From Lagenorhynchus albirostris (taxonomy: Eukaryota > Chordata > Mammalia > Artiodactyla > Delphinidae): a stretch of 64,000 nt of DNA. Below are positions 34,964-46,977 of the stretch, piece by piece. The DNA lies in the NCBI RefSeq assembly GCF_949774975.1, contig NC_083114.1, forward strand, positions 7,900,701 through 7,964,700. Direction: 5' to 3'. The notes beneath the pieces are model-generated. The model was not told the origin of the DNA and did not search any database. It was given only the letters and a program-made list of their open reading frames with translations. Numbering within the stretch: position 1 is the first letter of the stretch; each line of letters starts with the position of its first letter. Made by a program: the position numbers and the translations under genes.

Positions 34964-36490
34964 AGCAAACCTCCCAGTAAACCAAGAATAGAGGTCATTC
35001 CTTTGAGCACAATAAAGATCTATCTGAAACTAGTAACAAACAACATACTTAATGATGAAACTCTAGAAACATTCTCACTCAAGTCAGGATCAACACAAGG
35101 GTGTATCTTACCATTATCATATACCATTACTTTGAAGTTCTATCCAATGCAGTAAAACAAGAAAAATAAAAGTCCAAGCAGTGGAAAGAAGAGCTAAAAT
35201 ATTCATGATTTGTGGGCTATAACTGAATATGAAAGAAATTTGAGAAGTGAATTCATGGAAAAACTATGAGAATTCATTTTAAAATAGTTCAGTAAAATTG
35301 CGGGTTGCAAAATACTAATATAAAAATCAACAACTTTCCTATATGTCAGCAATATCGCTAGAAAATAAAATGAGGAAGGAAAAAAATGCCTTTCATAATA
35401 GTAATAAAAATTATAAATACACAGAAATAAATTTTCTGTTAAAAAGTATAAGGCTAATATAAAGAAATGTATATATGCTACAGAAAGGCATAAAAGAAGA
35501 CATGAATAAGTGAAAATGTTCAATGCTTCTGGATTGTAAGACTTAAAATTGTAAAGGTCATCTACTCTATAACCACTGAGACGGCTAAAATTTAAAAAGA
35601 CTGACCATATCAAATGCTGGTGAGGACCTGGAGTTGGAGACACTGGAATGCTCACACACTGCTGGTATGAATGTAGAGTGGTGCGACCATTTTGGAAAAC
35701 AGTTTGACCGTTTCTTAAAAAGTTAAACATCCGGGCTTCCCTGGTGGCACAGTGGTTGAGAGTCCGCCTGCCGATGCGGGGGACACGGGTTCGTGCCCCG
35801 GTCCGGGAAGATCCCACATGCCGTAGAGCGGCTGGGCCCGTGAGCCATGGCCGCTGAGCCTGCGCATTCGGAGCCTGTGCTCCGCAACGGGAGAGGCCAA
35901 AACAGTGAGAGGCCCGCGTAACGCAAAAAAAAAAAGTTAAACATCCATTACCATATCACACAGTCATTCTGCTCCTAGGGACTTACTCAAGAGAGATGAA
36001 AGCATATGTCCGTGCAAAAATGTGTACAAGAATGTTCACAGCTGCTAATTTCCCTGTAAAAGCCAAAAACTGCAAACAACCCAATGTCTATCAGCAGATG
36101 AATAGATGAGTTTTGGTATTTCCATACAATGGACTACTATCCAGCAGAAAAAAGGAGTGAACTATTGAGGTACATAACATCATGGATAAGTCTCAAAACT
36201 GAAAACTGAGGAAAACCAGACAAAAAAAAATACATACCGTATTAGTCCATTTATATAAAACTCTAGAAAAAGCAAACTAATATAAAATGATAGAAAGCAC
36301 AGTGATGGAAACAGCAGGAGGTATGCAAGGAATTACCCAGGAGCATTAGGAAACACTTGAGGCTGGTGGATATTATGTTCTTTACCTTGATTGTGGTTAT
36401 GGTTTCATAGGTAAATACATATGTCAAACTTTCCAAACTACATTCCTTAAATATGTGCAATTTATTGAATTTCAACTAATACTGTTTTAA
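34964..36490 (+). mobile_element. Old L1, RT fragment to 3' end, split by a SINE
   Basis: An RT-like piece is seen at about 35030-35160 ('AAGTCAGGATCAACACAAGG'). The C-terminal region is at about 35620-36180 around the SINE at 35733-35930, with a 3' UTR to about 36490. All frames are broken. Confidence 0.8.
35733..35930 (+). mobile_element. CHR SINE inside an L1
   Basis: Full copy; perfect 16-bp duplication AAAAAGTTAAACATCC at 35717-35732 and 35931-35946, which splits the L1 3' region. Confidence 0.94.
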
Positions 36491-36641
36491 AAATTTATCC
36501 AGCAGAGAGTCAATCTATGATTTTATTTAGACTTAACATCCTACCCTTTGGCATCCTAACAACCCTAATGGAGACATTTAAATAACGAAATCATTAAGTA
36601 CAACAGTCGTGTTTGATTACGGTTACAATTTTTAAAATGTA

Positions 36642-36767
36642 GGGACTTCCCCGGTGGTCCAGTGGTTAAGACTCCATGCTTGCACTGCAGGGGGCACGGG
36701 TTCGATCCCTGGTCAGGGAACTAAGATCCTGTATGCCATGCGGTGTGGCAAAAAAAAAAAAAAAAAA
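36642..36767 (+). mobile_element. CHR SINE (short form)
   Basis: GGGACTTCCCCGGTGGTCCAG head, GGGTTCGATCCCTGGT B-box and an A18 tail. No clear flanking duplication. Confidence 0.88.
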
Positions 36768-36954
36768 GTTATCAACTATCACCAACTTCATTTTAACTAC
36801 AGTGCCACCAAATTAGCAATGGCGTCTGTATTGAAACTCGATAAACTCATCTAAAGCCTATACATGCATGCATACATACGTAAATACGTAAGAATAGCAA
36901 CGAGAATAACCAAAAAGAACAATGAAAAAGAATAAATGAGTAAATGCTGAGCCC

Positions 36955-37225
36955 ACCAGAAGTGAAACGCACTATCCAAACAGATAGGCAGTGGAAGGAA
37001 AAGAGATCAGTGAAACAAAATGGGAAATCTAGAAAATAGATCCAAGTTTATATAATACTTAAGCATTTAATAATATGGCATCTCAAATGGCTGAGAATAA
37101 TTTTTTTTTCAGCAACTGTCATTGAATAACTGGCTAAATGTTTGCTGGAAAAAAAGGGATCCTTACCTCACACCATATGTCACAATTAATGCCAGGTGGA
37201 CGAAGATTAAAAGATAGGACTTTGA
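36955..37225 (+). mobile_element. Old L1 ORF2 fragment
   Basis: 'AAATTAGA'-type A-rich sequence encoding a broken but recognisable L1 ORF2 late segment (…WLNVCWKKRDPYLTPYVT…). Stops throughout. Confidence 0.65.
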
Positions 37226-37544
37226 GTTCTGGCAACAAGGTATACTGAGCTAATGCAGAAGCCCGACCACTGCAGAAATACTAGATGAAAATAATTTTTA
37301 AGAATATGTAATGCATGGTATATCTCACAAGCAATAAAAGGAAATCCCCAAGTGCTGGAGGAACCATGGGGTGTTTGTGAGTAAGGAGGGAAGGGAAGGA
37401 GGAGAGAGATATCTAGGGGAAAGGAGGACTGGCTATCAGACCTGGAGACAGGCCTTAATGGCTTTGGCCTTGAGTTTTTAACACCTGCACACATGAGATG
37501 AGACCTTGGGTCTTAAAAGGCCAGGAGTTAGAAAGGAGGCCTTG

Positions 37545-38100
37545 CATTCTTTTTCTTCACCATATTTAATGAGCACCTACTATATGCCAGGCTCCCTGTG
37601 AACAAGAGACAAGGATTCCTGCCCTTATGTAAATTAACAAGTGCCTTAGAACAGAGCAAGTGGCAGGATGCGAAGATAGTTAATAAACACAATAGATAAC
37701 TAAATCAAATATTGGGCTGGCCAAGAAGTTCGTTTGGGTTTTTCGTAAGATCTTACGGACAAAACCAAACACACTTTTGGGCCAACCCCATAGTATGCCA
37801 GAAGGATATAAGCATTGTGGGGGGAAGAAAGGAGAAAGTAGCGCAGGATAAAGGTGATGAGAAGTATAAGTGTGTGTGTTTGTGAGTGTGTGTGTTTGAA
37901 AGAGACAGGCAGACACGGATGAGGGGGCTATTTTAGGATCATTAAATAGGATAGTCAGGCTGCACTGAGGAATGACAGCTGACCAAAGATTTGAAGGAGT
38001 CAGGGAAGCCATCCATTGGGATATCTGGGCAGAGGGAACTACCAGTAAGAGCTTGGGGGACAAGGATAGAGGCAGGGAGACCCGTTAGGGTCAGTAATCC
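37545..38100 (-). mobile_element. L2 LINE, reversed, hosting the mariner MITE
   Basis: 'GAGCACCTACTATATGCCAGG' followed by 'GGGATATCTGGGCAGAGGGAA' fits a reversed L2. The 79-bp MITE at 37712-37790 lies inside it. A TG-rich microsatellite is at 37868-37898. Confidence 0.65.
37712..37790. mobile_element. Palindromic mariner MITE (79 bp)
   Basis: Near-perfect palindrome with terminal TTGGGCTGGCC and GGCCAACCCCA, flanked by TA on both sides (37710-37711, 37791-37792) as expected for mariner insertion. The arms meet at 'GTAAGATCTTAC', so the transcript would fold into one long hairpin. It matches the short mariner-derived family of cattle and related species (Mariner1_BT-like). Confidence 0.88.
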
Positions 38101-38188
38101 AGGTGGCAAAGCCTGGACCTTCCAAATGCACCCTAAGTGAAAAGGGGACTAAAAATCTGACAGCAAAAGTGTGTCTCTACCCAAAACT

Positions 38189-38390
38189 TTTTTTTTTTTT
38201 TTTGGCTGTGTCGGGTCTTAGTTGCGGCACGCGGGATCTTCACTGCAGCACACAGGCTTCTCTAGTTGTGGTGCGCGGGCTTAGCTGCCCTGCGGCATGT
38301 GGGATCTTAGTTCCCCGACCAGGGATCAAACCTACATCCCATGCATTGGAAGGCGGCTTCTTAACAACTGGACCACCGGGGAAGTCCCCT
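38189..38390 (-). mobile_element. CHR SINE, reversed
   Basis: T-run, GGCTGTGTCGGGTCTTAG, ending CCACCGGGGAAGTCC. Flanked by CAAAACT at 38182-38188 and 38391-38397. Confidence 0.9.
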
Positions 38391-38789
38391 CAAAACTCCT
38401 GAGTAAAGGGAGAAAGAGTCTTCAGTGAGAAAATGAAACCCCAGGTCTGAAAACGATTGGAATCAAAATACATACTCCTCATTTGATAGAGGAATTTCTA
38501 AGATAATTAATTAATGGAAAAAGCGGTCCCAAGCCAATGATACCTCCAGGATGTCTGGCAAGATCACTCAGAAGGGACATTTCCAGAACTAAGACCCGTG
38601 GGAATTCCACAAAATCCCAGATAAAGAAAAGTTCACCGTCAGTGCCAAACACATGAGGAAAGTCATTCACCATGAGCAAAGGTGCGCAGACTGAACAAGC
38701 AGAAGGATCAGTACCTCCAAGAAACTGCGCTCACCCATCAAACTAAAAAGGACCAGAGGATAAGTTATGATTATGACTACTTACGAGGA

Positions 38790-39030
38790 AATACTGCTGA
38801 GCAAAAGAAGCCAGGTAGTGAAGAAAACACACAGTTTGATTTCACGGATGTGACGTCCGAGAACAGGCAAAACGCAATCTATGGTGTTAGCAGTCAAGAT
38901 GGTGGCTACACAATGCAGTGGTGGCGTGAAAGGCATGACGAGGCCTTCTGGAAATATCTTATGTCTTGATGGCTGCACTAGTTACACAAGTGAGTTGATT
39001 TTGTGAACGTTCATTCAGCTGAACACGCGT
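38790..39030 (+). mobile_element. Old L1 3' end fragment
   Basis: 'GAAAACACACAGTTTGATTTC', 'GAGAACAGGCAAAACGCAATC' and 'GCACTAGTTACACAAGTGAG' follow the order of L1M 3' ends, very diverged. Confidence 0.6.
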
Positions 39031-39329
39031 GACTGAAGAGAGAAGGCTGGGTGGCTGACATGCCAGAGGGCAAAGATGGAACAAAGGTCCCATGTCTCCC
39101 CCTCCCCCTTCCTGGAAATTCCAGGAAGTCCTGAAGGGCAGGCCCAAGTGAGTCCTCCAATCAGAGCCTGCGCGGTCTCCTGAGGGCACCCCAATGGAAT
39201 GGAGGTGGTGGGAAATAACATCGCTCGCACTGTAGAGCTGCCTCTGGTGGAGATGGGAATGGAAGGGGTGGGTAACGTAGCTGGGAAAAGTCCTCAGGAA
39301 GGAGGTGCGTCCACTGGGGCACAGAAATG

Positions 39330-39680
39330 TGAGTGCTCAAGATGGTCTTTGTGGCCCAACCCCTCATTTTACAGAAGAGAAAACCAAGGCCCAGACAAGT
39401 GAAGGGACTGGCCCAAAGTCACCTTTGCCCCCAGTATTAACGGTTTTCCTTGACAGGGTACATACAGGTGAAAGAGAGAGGCAGTCAGGCACAGTGGTGG
39501 AAAACAAGACGCCAGAACCACACTGCCTAGATTCTAACCCCAACTCCACCACTGCCGGCTGTGAGACCCTGGGCGAGGCATGTACCCTGTGTGCGCCCCC
39601 TTTCTTCACCTGTAAAATGGTGCATAAATGTAAACGCGTACAACCGCTTTCTACAAAACGTGTGACCAGCGGATAAACAC
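39330..39680. mobile_element. Two MIR-class fragments in opposite orientation
   Basis: 39365-39425 is reversed ('CATTTTACAGAAGAGAAAACC'). 39500-39670 is forward ('GGCTGTGAGACCCTGGGCGAG', 'CACCTGTAAAATGGTGC'). Confidence 0.7.
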
Positions 39681-39694
39681 AGTGTACTAGAGCT

Positions 39695-40190
39695 GAACGG
39701 ATACCTACCTACCCTAGGGCACGAGATTCCACTTCTAGACACATCCCCAACAGAAATGCATTCAAATAGGCATCAAAAGACATGGGTAAGTACAGCCACG
39801 GCAGCACTATTTTTAATAGCTAAAATGTGGAAACAAGCCAAACGTCCACCATAAATGGAACAAATCAATAAATGTATCCATGGGTATCACGGAACACTAC
39901 AGCATAGCAATGAAAACGAATAAAAACTACTACCACCCATGGATAAATACCACAAACGTACTACTTGAGCCTAAACCGCCAGGATATGATTCCATTTACG
40001 TGAAGTTCAAGAACAGTCAATTCAACGCATGGTGGGTAAGGGGCGTGGTGACTGGAGGGGCCCTCGGCAGCATCTGGGGTGCTGGTTATGCAGGTGTGTC
40101 TACATCATGAAAAGTTCTGAGCTGTGCACCAAGCATTCGTGTGCTTTTCTGTACATTATGTTATACTTCAGTGAAGAAACTGACTTAATT
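39695..40190 (+). mobile_element. Old L1 3' end fragment
   Basis: 'CAGCACTATTTTTAATAGCT', 'GGAAACAAGCCAAACGTCCA' and 'GATATGATTCCATTTACGTG' mark an L1M-type 3' end, ending near 'TTATACTTCAGTGAAG'. Confidence 0.75.
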
Positions 40191-40194
40191 ATAC

Positions 40195-40285
40195 TCATAA
40201 CAGAACCCACCTCATAAGGCTGTTATGAGGACTAAACAAGATAACATTTGCAGAATGTTTCGAACAGAGCATGGCAGTAGTGAGG
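40195..40285 (+). mobile_element. MIR SINE 3' fragment
   Basis: 'CTCATAAGGCTGTTATGAGGA' and 'GAATGTTTCGAACAGAGCATGGC' are the forward MIR 3' half. Confidence 0.65.
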
Positions 40286-40289
40286 GTGC

Positions 40290-41228
40290 TGATACAAAGC
40301 CCCAAGTCTAATTTTTCCAAAAAGGAAATGCAGGTGGCCAACAGGTACGTGAAAAGATGCTCAACGGCGCAAATCATCGGGGAAATGGAAATCAGAACCA
40401 CAGTGAGCTATCGCCTCACACCTGCCAGAATGGTTATCATCAAAAAGAACACAAATAACAAGTGTCGGCGAGGATGTGGAGAAAAGGGAACCCTTGTACA
40501 CTGTTGGTGGGAATGTAAATTGGTGCAGTCACTGTAGAACACAGTATAGAGGTTTCTCAAAAAACTAAAAGTAGAACTACCCTATAACCCAGGAACGCCA
40601 CTCCCGGGTATATATCCAAAAAAACCAAAAACACTAATTTGAAAAGATACACGCACCCCAATGCTCATAGCAGCATTATTTACAATTGCCAAGGTATGGA
40701 AGCAACCTAAGTGTCCATCACCAGATAGATGAATAAATATACGTATACATACAATGGAATATTACTCAGCCATAGAGAAGAATGAAATTTTGCCATTTGC
40801 AGCAACATAGATGGACTTGGAGGGCATCGTGCTAAGTGAAATAAGCCAGACAGAGAAAGACAAATACTGTATGAGATCCCTTATATGTGGAATCTAAAAA
40901 AATACAACCAACCAGTGAATATAACGAAACGAAACAAAGCAGACTCACAGATATAGAGAACAAACTAGTGGTTACCAGTGGGGAGAGGAAGGGGAGGAGC
41001 AATTTAGAGGTGAGGGATTAAGAGGTGCATATTATTAGTTATAAAATAAGCTACAAGGATATCTTGTACGACATGGGGAACATAGCCAATATTTTATAAT
41101 AACTACAAATGGAATATAACCTTTAAAATTGTGACTCACTATACGTACACCTGTAACTTATATAATATTGTATAGCAACTATGCTTCAATTAAAAAAAAT
41201 TTTTTTAAAGTAAAAAGAAAAAAGAAAG
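40290..41228 (+). mobile_element. L1 (L1MA-like) ORF2 tail and 3' UTR
   Basis: A readable ORF2 C-terminal frame (271-residue-type region, CRRGCGEKGTLVHCWWECK near 40465) breaks by stops and shifts. A 3' UTR follows, ending 'ATGCTTCAATTAAAAAAAAT'. Younger than its L1 neighbours but dead. Confidence 0.88.
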
Positions 41229-41384
41229 CCCCTAGTCTAGAAGGAGCACCCTGCCTCGGGGGTCTCCTTCTTATGGCCCTCTTCTGAGCCCCCTCCCTAA
41301 CACAATGCAAGGGCCCCTCTCACTCGGCACTGTACCCCATATACCAGCGTGGTCTTCAGTGGAGCCCCCCAGGGCACAGAAGGC

Positions 41385-41505
41385 ATTGAAAGCACTGAGA
41401 ACTTCAATAACACGCCCAAGGTCGCACTGCAAGGGTGGAGCCAGGACTTCAACCCAAGCAGTCTGAAGCTGGAGGTGGGTTCTCTCAACCATAGCGCCTA
41501 ATACA
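41385..41505 (-). mobile_element. MIR SINE fragment, reversed
   Basis: 'GCCCAAGGTCGCACTGCAAGG' and 'GGAGCCAGGACTTCAACCC' are a reversed MIR 5' half. Confidence 0.65.
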
Positions 41506-41667
41506 CACATCTTGGTATTTCATATATTATTCAGTAGAACGCTGTGCTCTCTGATCTTGATTTTAGAACTGAACCATTTCTATGCAGCAGGAAAATCAGA
41601 GCTTGCTTTCCACTTCAACGTGGGTCACATTCTTCCGCAGACACCTTGGATTTAAAACAAGAAACAG

Positions 41668-41798
41668 GGAATTCCCTGGCGGCCTAGTGCTTAAGATTCG
41701 GCACTTCCACTGCGGAGGCCCAGGTTTGATCCCTGGTTGGGGAACCATCCCGCATGCCGCACGGCGTGGCCAAAATACGAAAAACAAATACAATCAGA
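41668..41798 (+). mobile_element. CHR SINE (short form)
   Basis: GGAATTCCCTGGCGGCCTAG head ending in an AAAACAAATA tail. Perfect 15-bp duplication TAAAACAAGAAACAG at 41653-41667 and 41799-41813. Confidence 0.92.
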
Positions 41799-41813
41799 TA
41801 AAACAAGAAACAG

Positions 41814-44800
41814 CTCCCTCACCTCGGTTCCAACAACAAACTGGGGTGAGAAATACAGAGGATGTCCAGTCCCATTCTCCCCTGGCATGTCTGGGTAGCA
41901 ATGATGGCAGATCTGCCCCCACTCCTGGTTTAAGCCCATGGGTTTCTGTGGATTGGAGTGAGAAGCAATTTCCTTCCTCGTGGTAGCTGGGCAGGTCGAG
42001 CACTTTCTCACAATGAATTCTCCCCAGCTCTGAGCTGTGGAGTGAGACAGGGCTGGGTCTGGGAAGAAAGAGTTGGCTTCGATCGACCTGCCCACCTCTG
42101 AGGTCTGGCTGCGGAGAGAGGAAACGCGTTGGCCGCAGGACTCAAAGCAGGGGGGCCGCCGTCCAACAGCCCTGCCCTGGGGCACCCGATCCAAAGGTAC
42201 TTTCTCGTTTCGGAGGCCAAGCTCCGTATCTGTAAACACAATGTGTTTCCTTTTTCATGCCGGGACTGGCGCTGTTATCGTTCAGCACTTTCTGTGTCAG
42301 CCCAAATGTAAGCAGAGCCCTTGCCTGTGTAGAGTTCTGTCTCCCGATGCCACGCAGACCTGGTGTGGGGTCCAGGGCCCGACTTCTAGGGTGGGAAGAG
42401 CCTCAGGCCCGATGAGGCTGCATCCCACCTGCGGGGAGGGCATCACTTCCCACTGCTTTACATCCCCAGACCCAACAGAGCCACCTGACCACTGATTGCT
42501 CCAGAAACGTCTACTTACAGTGTACTTCTCTGCCTGCAGGCTGGGGGAGCAGGGGAAGGTCTCCCGGGACCAAAACTGTCTTAGTTTTTATCTCCTAGGC
42601 TAACTCTAAGGAGTAACAGCTGCCTAAGGTATTATATTGAAAAGGAGTCTAATACCCTAAGACCATTTCTGGACTTAGGAGAAAAGAGTGCTGTGATTGA
42701 TTAGTGATGTCTGCCCTGGTTTCAGAATTGGAAAGGGGTGATGCGTTTGCCAAGTACTCACCACAGCCACTCCAAGCAGGAACAGATGAAATCAGAAGCC
42801 GCAACAACCATAATCAGGCAGTGGGAAGTGTCCATCCCTTTGGGATGTTCCATCAAATATGGGACGTAATGCAACATACTGGTGCTCAGGAAACTAAAAG
42901 AGAATCTACCTTATTTCCTTGTTACCTAACACTCATTTATTCAAACCCGGCCCCTTTAAAGGTGCCTGCGGTCCTACAGATGGTCTAACTTTGGTGTGGA
43001 GCCTCTGGAATGTGTGAAAAATTGGACATGACAACCAAAAATCTCTCTTATCTGGAGGCGGTAAAGGACCGGGGAAAATTTAGAAAATCTAGCCACAGCA
43101 CCAGCCAGGAAGGGGCATGAATGGGCCCTCAACTAAAACTGGACCACCTGCACAGAAGGCTGATACCTCGCACATCTTACATGGGCTAGTCCTGAATGCC
43201 CCACAGAGACAGCCTTCTAGAGCCTCCTTCTAGGCTGGGTTGGGAGGATTCATTGATTATCAGTTGATACAGTGACCTTTCTGTTCCTCTCAGTGTTACT
43301 TTCTACCTTTCAAGGTTCTCACCCAACAAATTTACTTTGACCTCTGAAAAACCACTCACCCCTTCAAATACCCTAGAAGCCCGCCATACCTACAAGGAAA
43401 TCTTTCTTCTGGATCGTCTTTATATGCACAAATGCACTGCAACGTGATTATAACCTTACCTCTAGCTAATACAATGACCCTGATGGCAGAAGACTCAGGA
43501 TCTCCAGGAATGACCCCGCCAGAGGCAAAGGCAGACCACACTTCTCCATTCCTTGGCACTACTTCTGAACGACTGGTACACCTGTCTCCTTGAGGACGTC
43601 TTCCCTTGTTCTCTGAGTGCCAGTGGAGGCAGCAGATAGAAACATCCATCGCAAAGGAGGCTCGGGGCAGGCGCTTAAACGTTGGAAAAGGCTCGGACAA
43701 GAGGCATTTCACTTCTCATCCATCCCATGACCACGGTCCCTTCTCTCTGTCAGAGAGCAGAACTGGTACAAAATAATATAGTCAGGGCTGAACACACACC
43801 CAGCCAAGGCCTCCCAGGAGCTGGGGATGGGAAGGAAGTATTATCTCTACAGGCAAGGAACTGACAAGTGGAATGGGTCTCTCTGCCTTCTGACTTAGGG
43901 GAAATTCACATAAATTATATAATGTTCCAAAGGCAAATGAAAATCTAATTCCGAGTCTATAAGAGAGCTACATTTTTGAACTAAGACTACAGAAATGCGA
44001 TCCTGAACTCCCCACGTGCTGTACACATCAAACCTCAAGACAGCAGACAGCGTGGAGGCAGGTAGCCCTGTGTCCAAGGACTGTCGCAGGCAGCTCAATG
44101 ATTTCAGGCACCGTTCGGAACCATCCCTCGGAGATGGTTACAACAGGACACGGCTTTTATGTGATCAGCCCTCGAAACAAGGGCCACTGATACCCCTTGC
44201 TCTCTGTATATGCAACAGCGCCACTGAACGAGCCAAGATGTACCCCGTCTACATTCAGTTTTGTTTGTGTAAAAACTGCCCTTTGGTGGCAGCGACATCG
44301 GGTTTCGAAAGGCTTCCTTCGTGGAAATCTGATTCACTGACATAAAGCACATGTAAAGCACCTAGTACGATGCCTGGCACTTAGTAGGGGTTTGTGGTCT
44401 GCCTTCAGGATGCAACCCAACACCCCCCGGACAGGCATTCTAACTCCTGGGCCGCCCAAACCGATGCCACATCTTCCGAGGCTTCGGAGACCACAAGGGC
44501 TGATGTGTGTCTTTCCAGATGACAGGCAAAATGCTGTAGGCCACTCTGCAAGTATTAGGCTTAAAACCTGAGCATTTCAAAAGCTCTCCGAGACCTCCAG
44601 TCTTCCTCTAATGAAAGGCACTGCAGAAACCCAAGGTATGATTATCACTTCTGAAAGGAAGAGAAAAAAAAAAATACTGGCTCACAAAATACCCGTACTA
44701 GAGCATCGACAGATAAGACCGTTTTATAATCCAGTTCCCTAGAGAGCCATTTATTTTGGTGAGGCCAGTGTGCATAGCAGACGCTGTGGAAGCCATCAAG

Positions 44801-45526
44801 ATAACACGAATAACAACCCAGTGGACTTTTGAAGTGTAAACATAAAAGTCTATTAAGAATACAATGTTGGTTTAATCCCAAGACAAAAAATTTACTTAAT
44901 GAAAAGCACAACTCATCTCAAGAAGGAAATATCGATACCAGCTGTGAGCAGAAAATGAGGGGATTCCTTCCAGGGAACATCTGAATTTCAACCCACTGCC
45001 TTTCCAATGTTTACTCTGGCCATAAAGTCTCAAATACTTTTCTGAGGATCTCATTTTTCTACAGGAGAAGGAAGTCAGGGAGAAGTCTGGGCAGGGCCAA
45101 AGGAGACCTTGGCAAAGCCTTGGAAAGGCACAGACACACCCCAGAAGGTGCACGTTGACACGGCTCTGTCTGGCTTCTCTGGGTAGAGCGGGCAGCAGCC
45201 TCCGGGCCCACCAGGTGCTAATGAGGACCCCAGCAGAGACCCTCACTCCAGCCGCCACGGGGCCAACAGCGATAAATGACAGTCCTGTGCCACTGACACA
45301 CATGCCCGGCACCGACCAGCACCACGCCGGCAACCAGGATACGCCACTAAACCCCCCTCTTTAACAACAACACTCCCTAGCCACTTCCTAGACTTTTTTC
45401 AGTGTGTTCCAGAGAAACAACGGGATACTGAACACTAGGGACAAAGGAGAAGGGCTTCTTAGAAAGGATTTTCTGATTACGAGCTCTCTTCCACCACCTT
45501 TGAGAGGGATCATGGGCCCTGAAATC
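41814..45526. other. Long, nearly repeat-free intronic stretch
   Basis: About 3.7 kb between the SINE at 41668 and the SINE at 45543. The only old repeat I identify is a small MIR-like piece at 44340-44400. No exon is recognised; open frames here (e.g. minus 43356-43712) match no family I know. Confidence 0.55.
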
Positions 45527-45542
45527 AAGAAAGACTTGGCCA

Positions 45543-45671
45543 GGACTTCCCTGGAGGTCCAGTGGTTTAGACTCCACGCTTCCAGTGCAGGTTCGATCCC
45601 TGGTCCGGAACTAAGATCCCACATGCTGCTCGGCGCGGCCAAAAGGTAAAAAAAAGAAAAGAAAAGAAAAA
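45543..45671 (+). mobile_element. CHR SINE (short form)
   Basis: GGACTTCCCTGGAGGTCCAG head and an AAAAGAAAAG tail. Perfect 16-bp duplication AAGAAAGACTTGGCCA at 45527-45542 and 45672-45687. Confidence 0.93.
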
Positions 45672-45769
45672 AAGAAAGACTTGGCCATAAGCAACACCTG
45701 TGCACGCTGAGAACCCACACAAAGGTGCTTAAACCCTCTTCACTTACATTCCTAAAAACTCCCAGCTCC

Positions 45770-45977
45770 GGGCTTCCCTGGTGGCGCAGTGGTTGAGAGT
45801 CCGCCTGCCGATGCAGGGGACACGGGTTCGTGCCCCGGTCCGGGAAGATCCCACATGCCGCGGAGCGGCTGGGCCCGTGAGCCATGGCCGCTGAGCCTGC
45901 ACGTCCGGAGCCTGTGCTCCGCAACGGGAGAGGCCACAACAGTGAGAGGCCCGCGTACCGCAAAAAAAAAAAAAAAC
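45770..45977 (+). mobile_element. CHR SINE, near consensus
   Basis: Full-length copy that looks little mutated; perfect 13-bp duplication AACTCCCAGCTCC at 45757-45769 and 45978-45990. Confidence 0.94.
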
Positions 45978-46195
45978 AACTCCCAGCTCCCACTAGGCCT
46001 GATGGCTACAATCAAGGACGACTTCTTATATACAATTTCATATTTAAATATGTATGAACATAATAAATATGAGTATGATATATGATATCATATGACATAA
46101 CGTCATGCAATACAACACACCTCCAATTCTAGCAAGAGGTAACAAGCTTGCTAGGTAACAGGCTGTTCTGACTAGTCTCCTCGAATTCTCCTCTA

Positions 46196-46646
46196 CCGGC
46201 AGACCTCACTTTACCGCACTTCGCAGATATTGTGTTTCTTACAACTTGAAGGTGTGAGGCAACCCAGCCTCGAGCAGGTCTGTTGGCGCTGTTTTTGCAA
46301 CAGCATTTGCTCACTTCATACCTCTGTGTCACATTTTGGTCATTCTTTGCAATATTTCAAACTTTTTCATTATTATTATATGTGCTATGGTGATCTGTCA
46401 TCGGTGATTTCTGACGTTACTACTGTGACTCTCAGAAGGCTCAGACGATGGTCAGCATTTGTTAGCCATGAGGTATTTTTTAATTAAGGTACGTAGATTC
46501 TTTTAGACATAATGCTATTGCACACTTGATAGACTACAGTATGGCGTGAACAGCTTTCACAGGCACTGGGAAACCGAGAAATTCGTGTGACTCGCCTTAT
46601 TGCCGCGGTCTGGAACTGAACCCGCAACATCCCTGAGGTCGGCCTG
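46196..46646 (-). mobile_element. Tigger-type DNA transposon, internally deleted
   Basis: Terminal CCGGCAGACCTCA and TGAGGTCGGCCTG are flanked by TA dinucleotides (46194-46195, 46647-46648). The interior matches the two ends of a pogo/Tigger transposon ('CTTCGCAGATATTG', 'GTCTGGAACTGAACCCGC') joined without the transposase. Nonautonomous and old. Confidence 0.88.
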
Positions 46647-46689
46647 TACATGTAACTGCCGTGCATTTATCCATCCATCCGTTCTACGG

Positions 46690-46905
46690 GGAGGCAGCAC
46701 AGAGGATGCAATAAGACCAAGCATAAAGCATCTGACTGGAGTCTTAGCTCCACCACCTACTAGCTATGTGGCTTTGGGTAAACCATTTAATATCTCTCAG
46801 TTATGGTTTCCTCCTATGTAAAATAAGGACAATGATAGGGCCTATTATTGGCATAGTCACAGTGATTAAATGACTAAATTAATCTGAGTGTTTGGCAAAA
46901 AATAA
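46690..46905 (+). mobile_element. MIR SINE
   Basis: 'CTAGCTATGTGGCTTTGGGTAAACC', 'CTCCTATGTAAAATAAGGAC' and 'GATTAAATGACTAAATTAAT' follow forward MIR. Confidence 0.8.
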
Positions 46906-46913
46906 GCCCTCAA

Positions 46914-46977
46914 GGGTTAATCATAATTAACATTATGATTATTGAGGGTTAATCATAATTAACATTATGATTACATT
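46914..46977 (+). repeat. 32-bp tandem duplication, each copy a hairpin
   Basis: The unit beginning GGGTTAATCATAATTAACAT occurs at 46914 and 46946. Within each, TAATCATAA and TTATGATTA are perfect inverted arms with a 6-nt spacer (46918-46941, 46950-46973). Confidence 0.93.

Noticed and set aside
43356..43712. 118-codon minus-strand frame with mixed composition
   Set aside because: No recognisable domain, no splice context and no similarity I know of. Length is compatible with chance.
45388..45993. 201-codon minus-strand frame
   Set aside because: It is translated from two CHR SINEs; similar 'LRYAGLSLLWPLPLRSTGSG' readings recur at every CHR copy.
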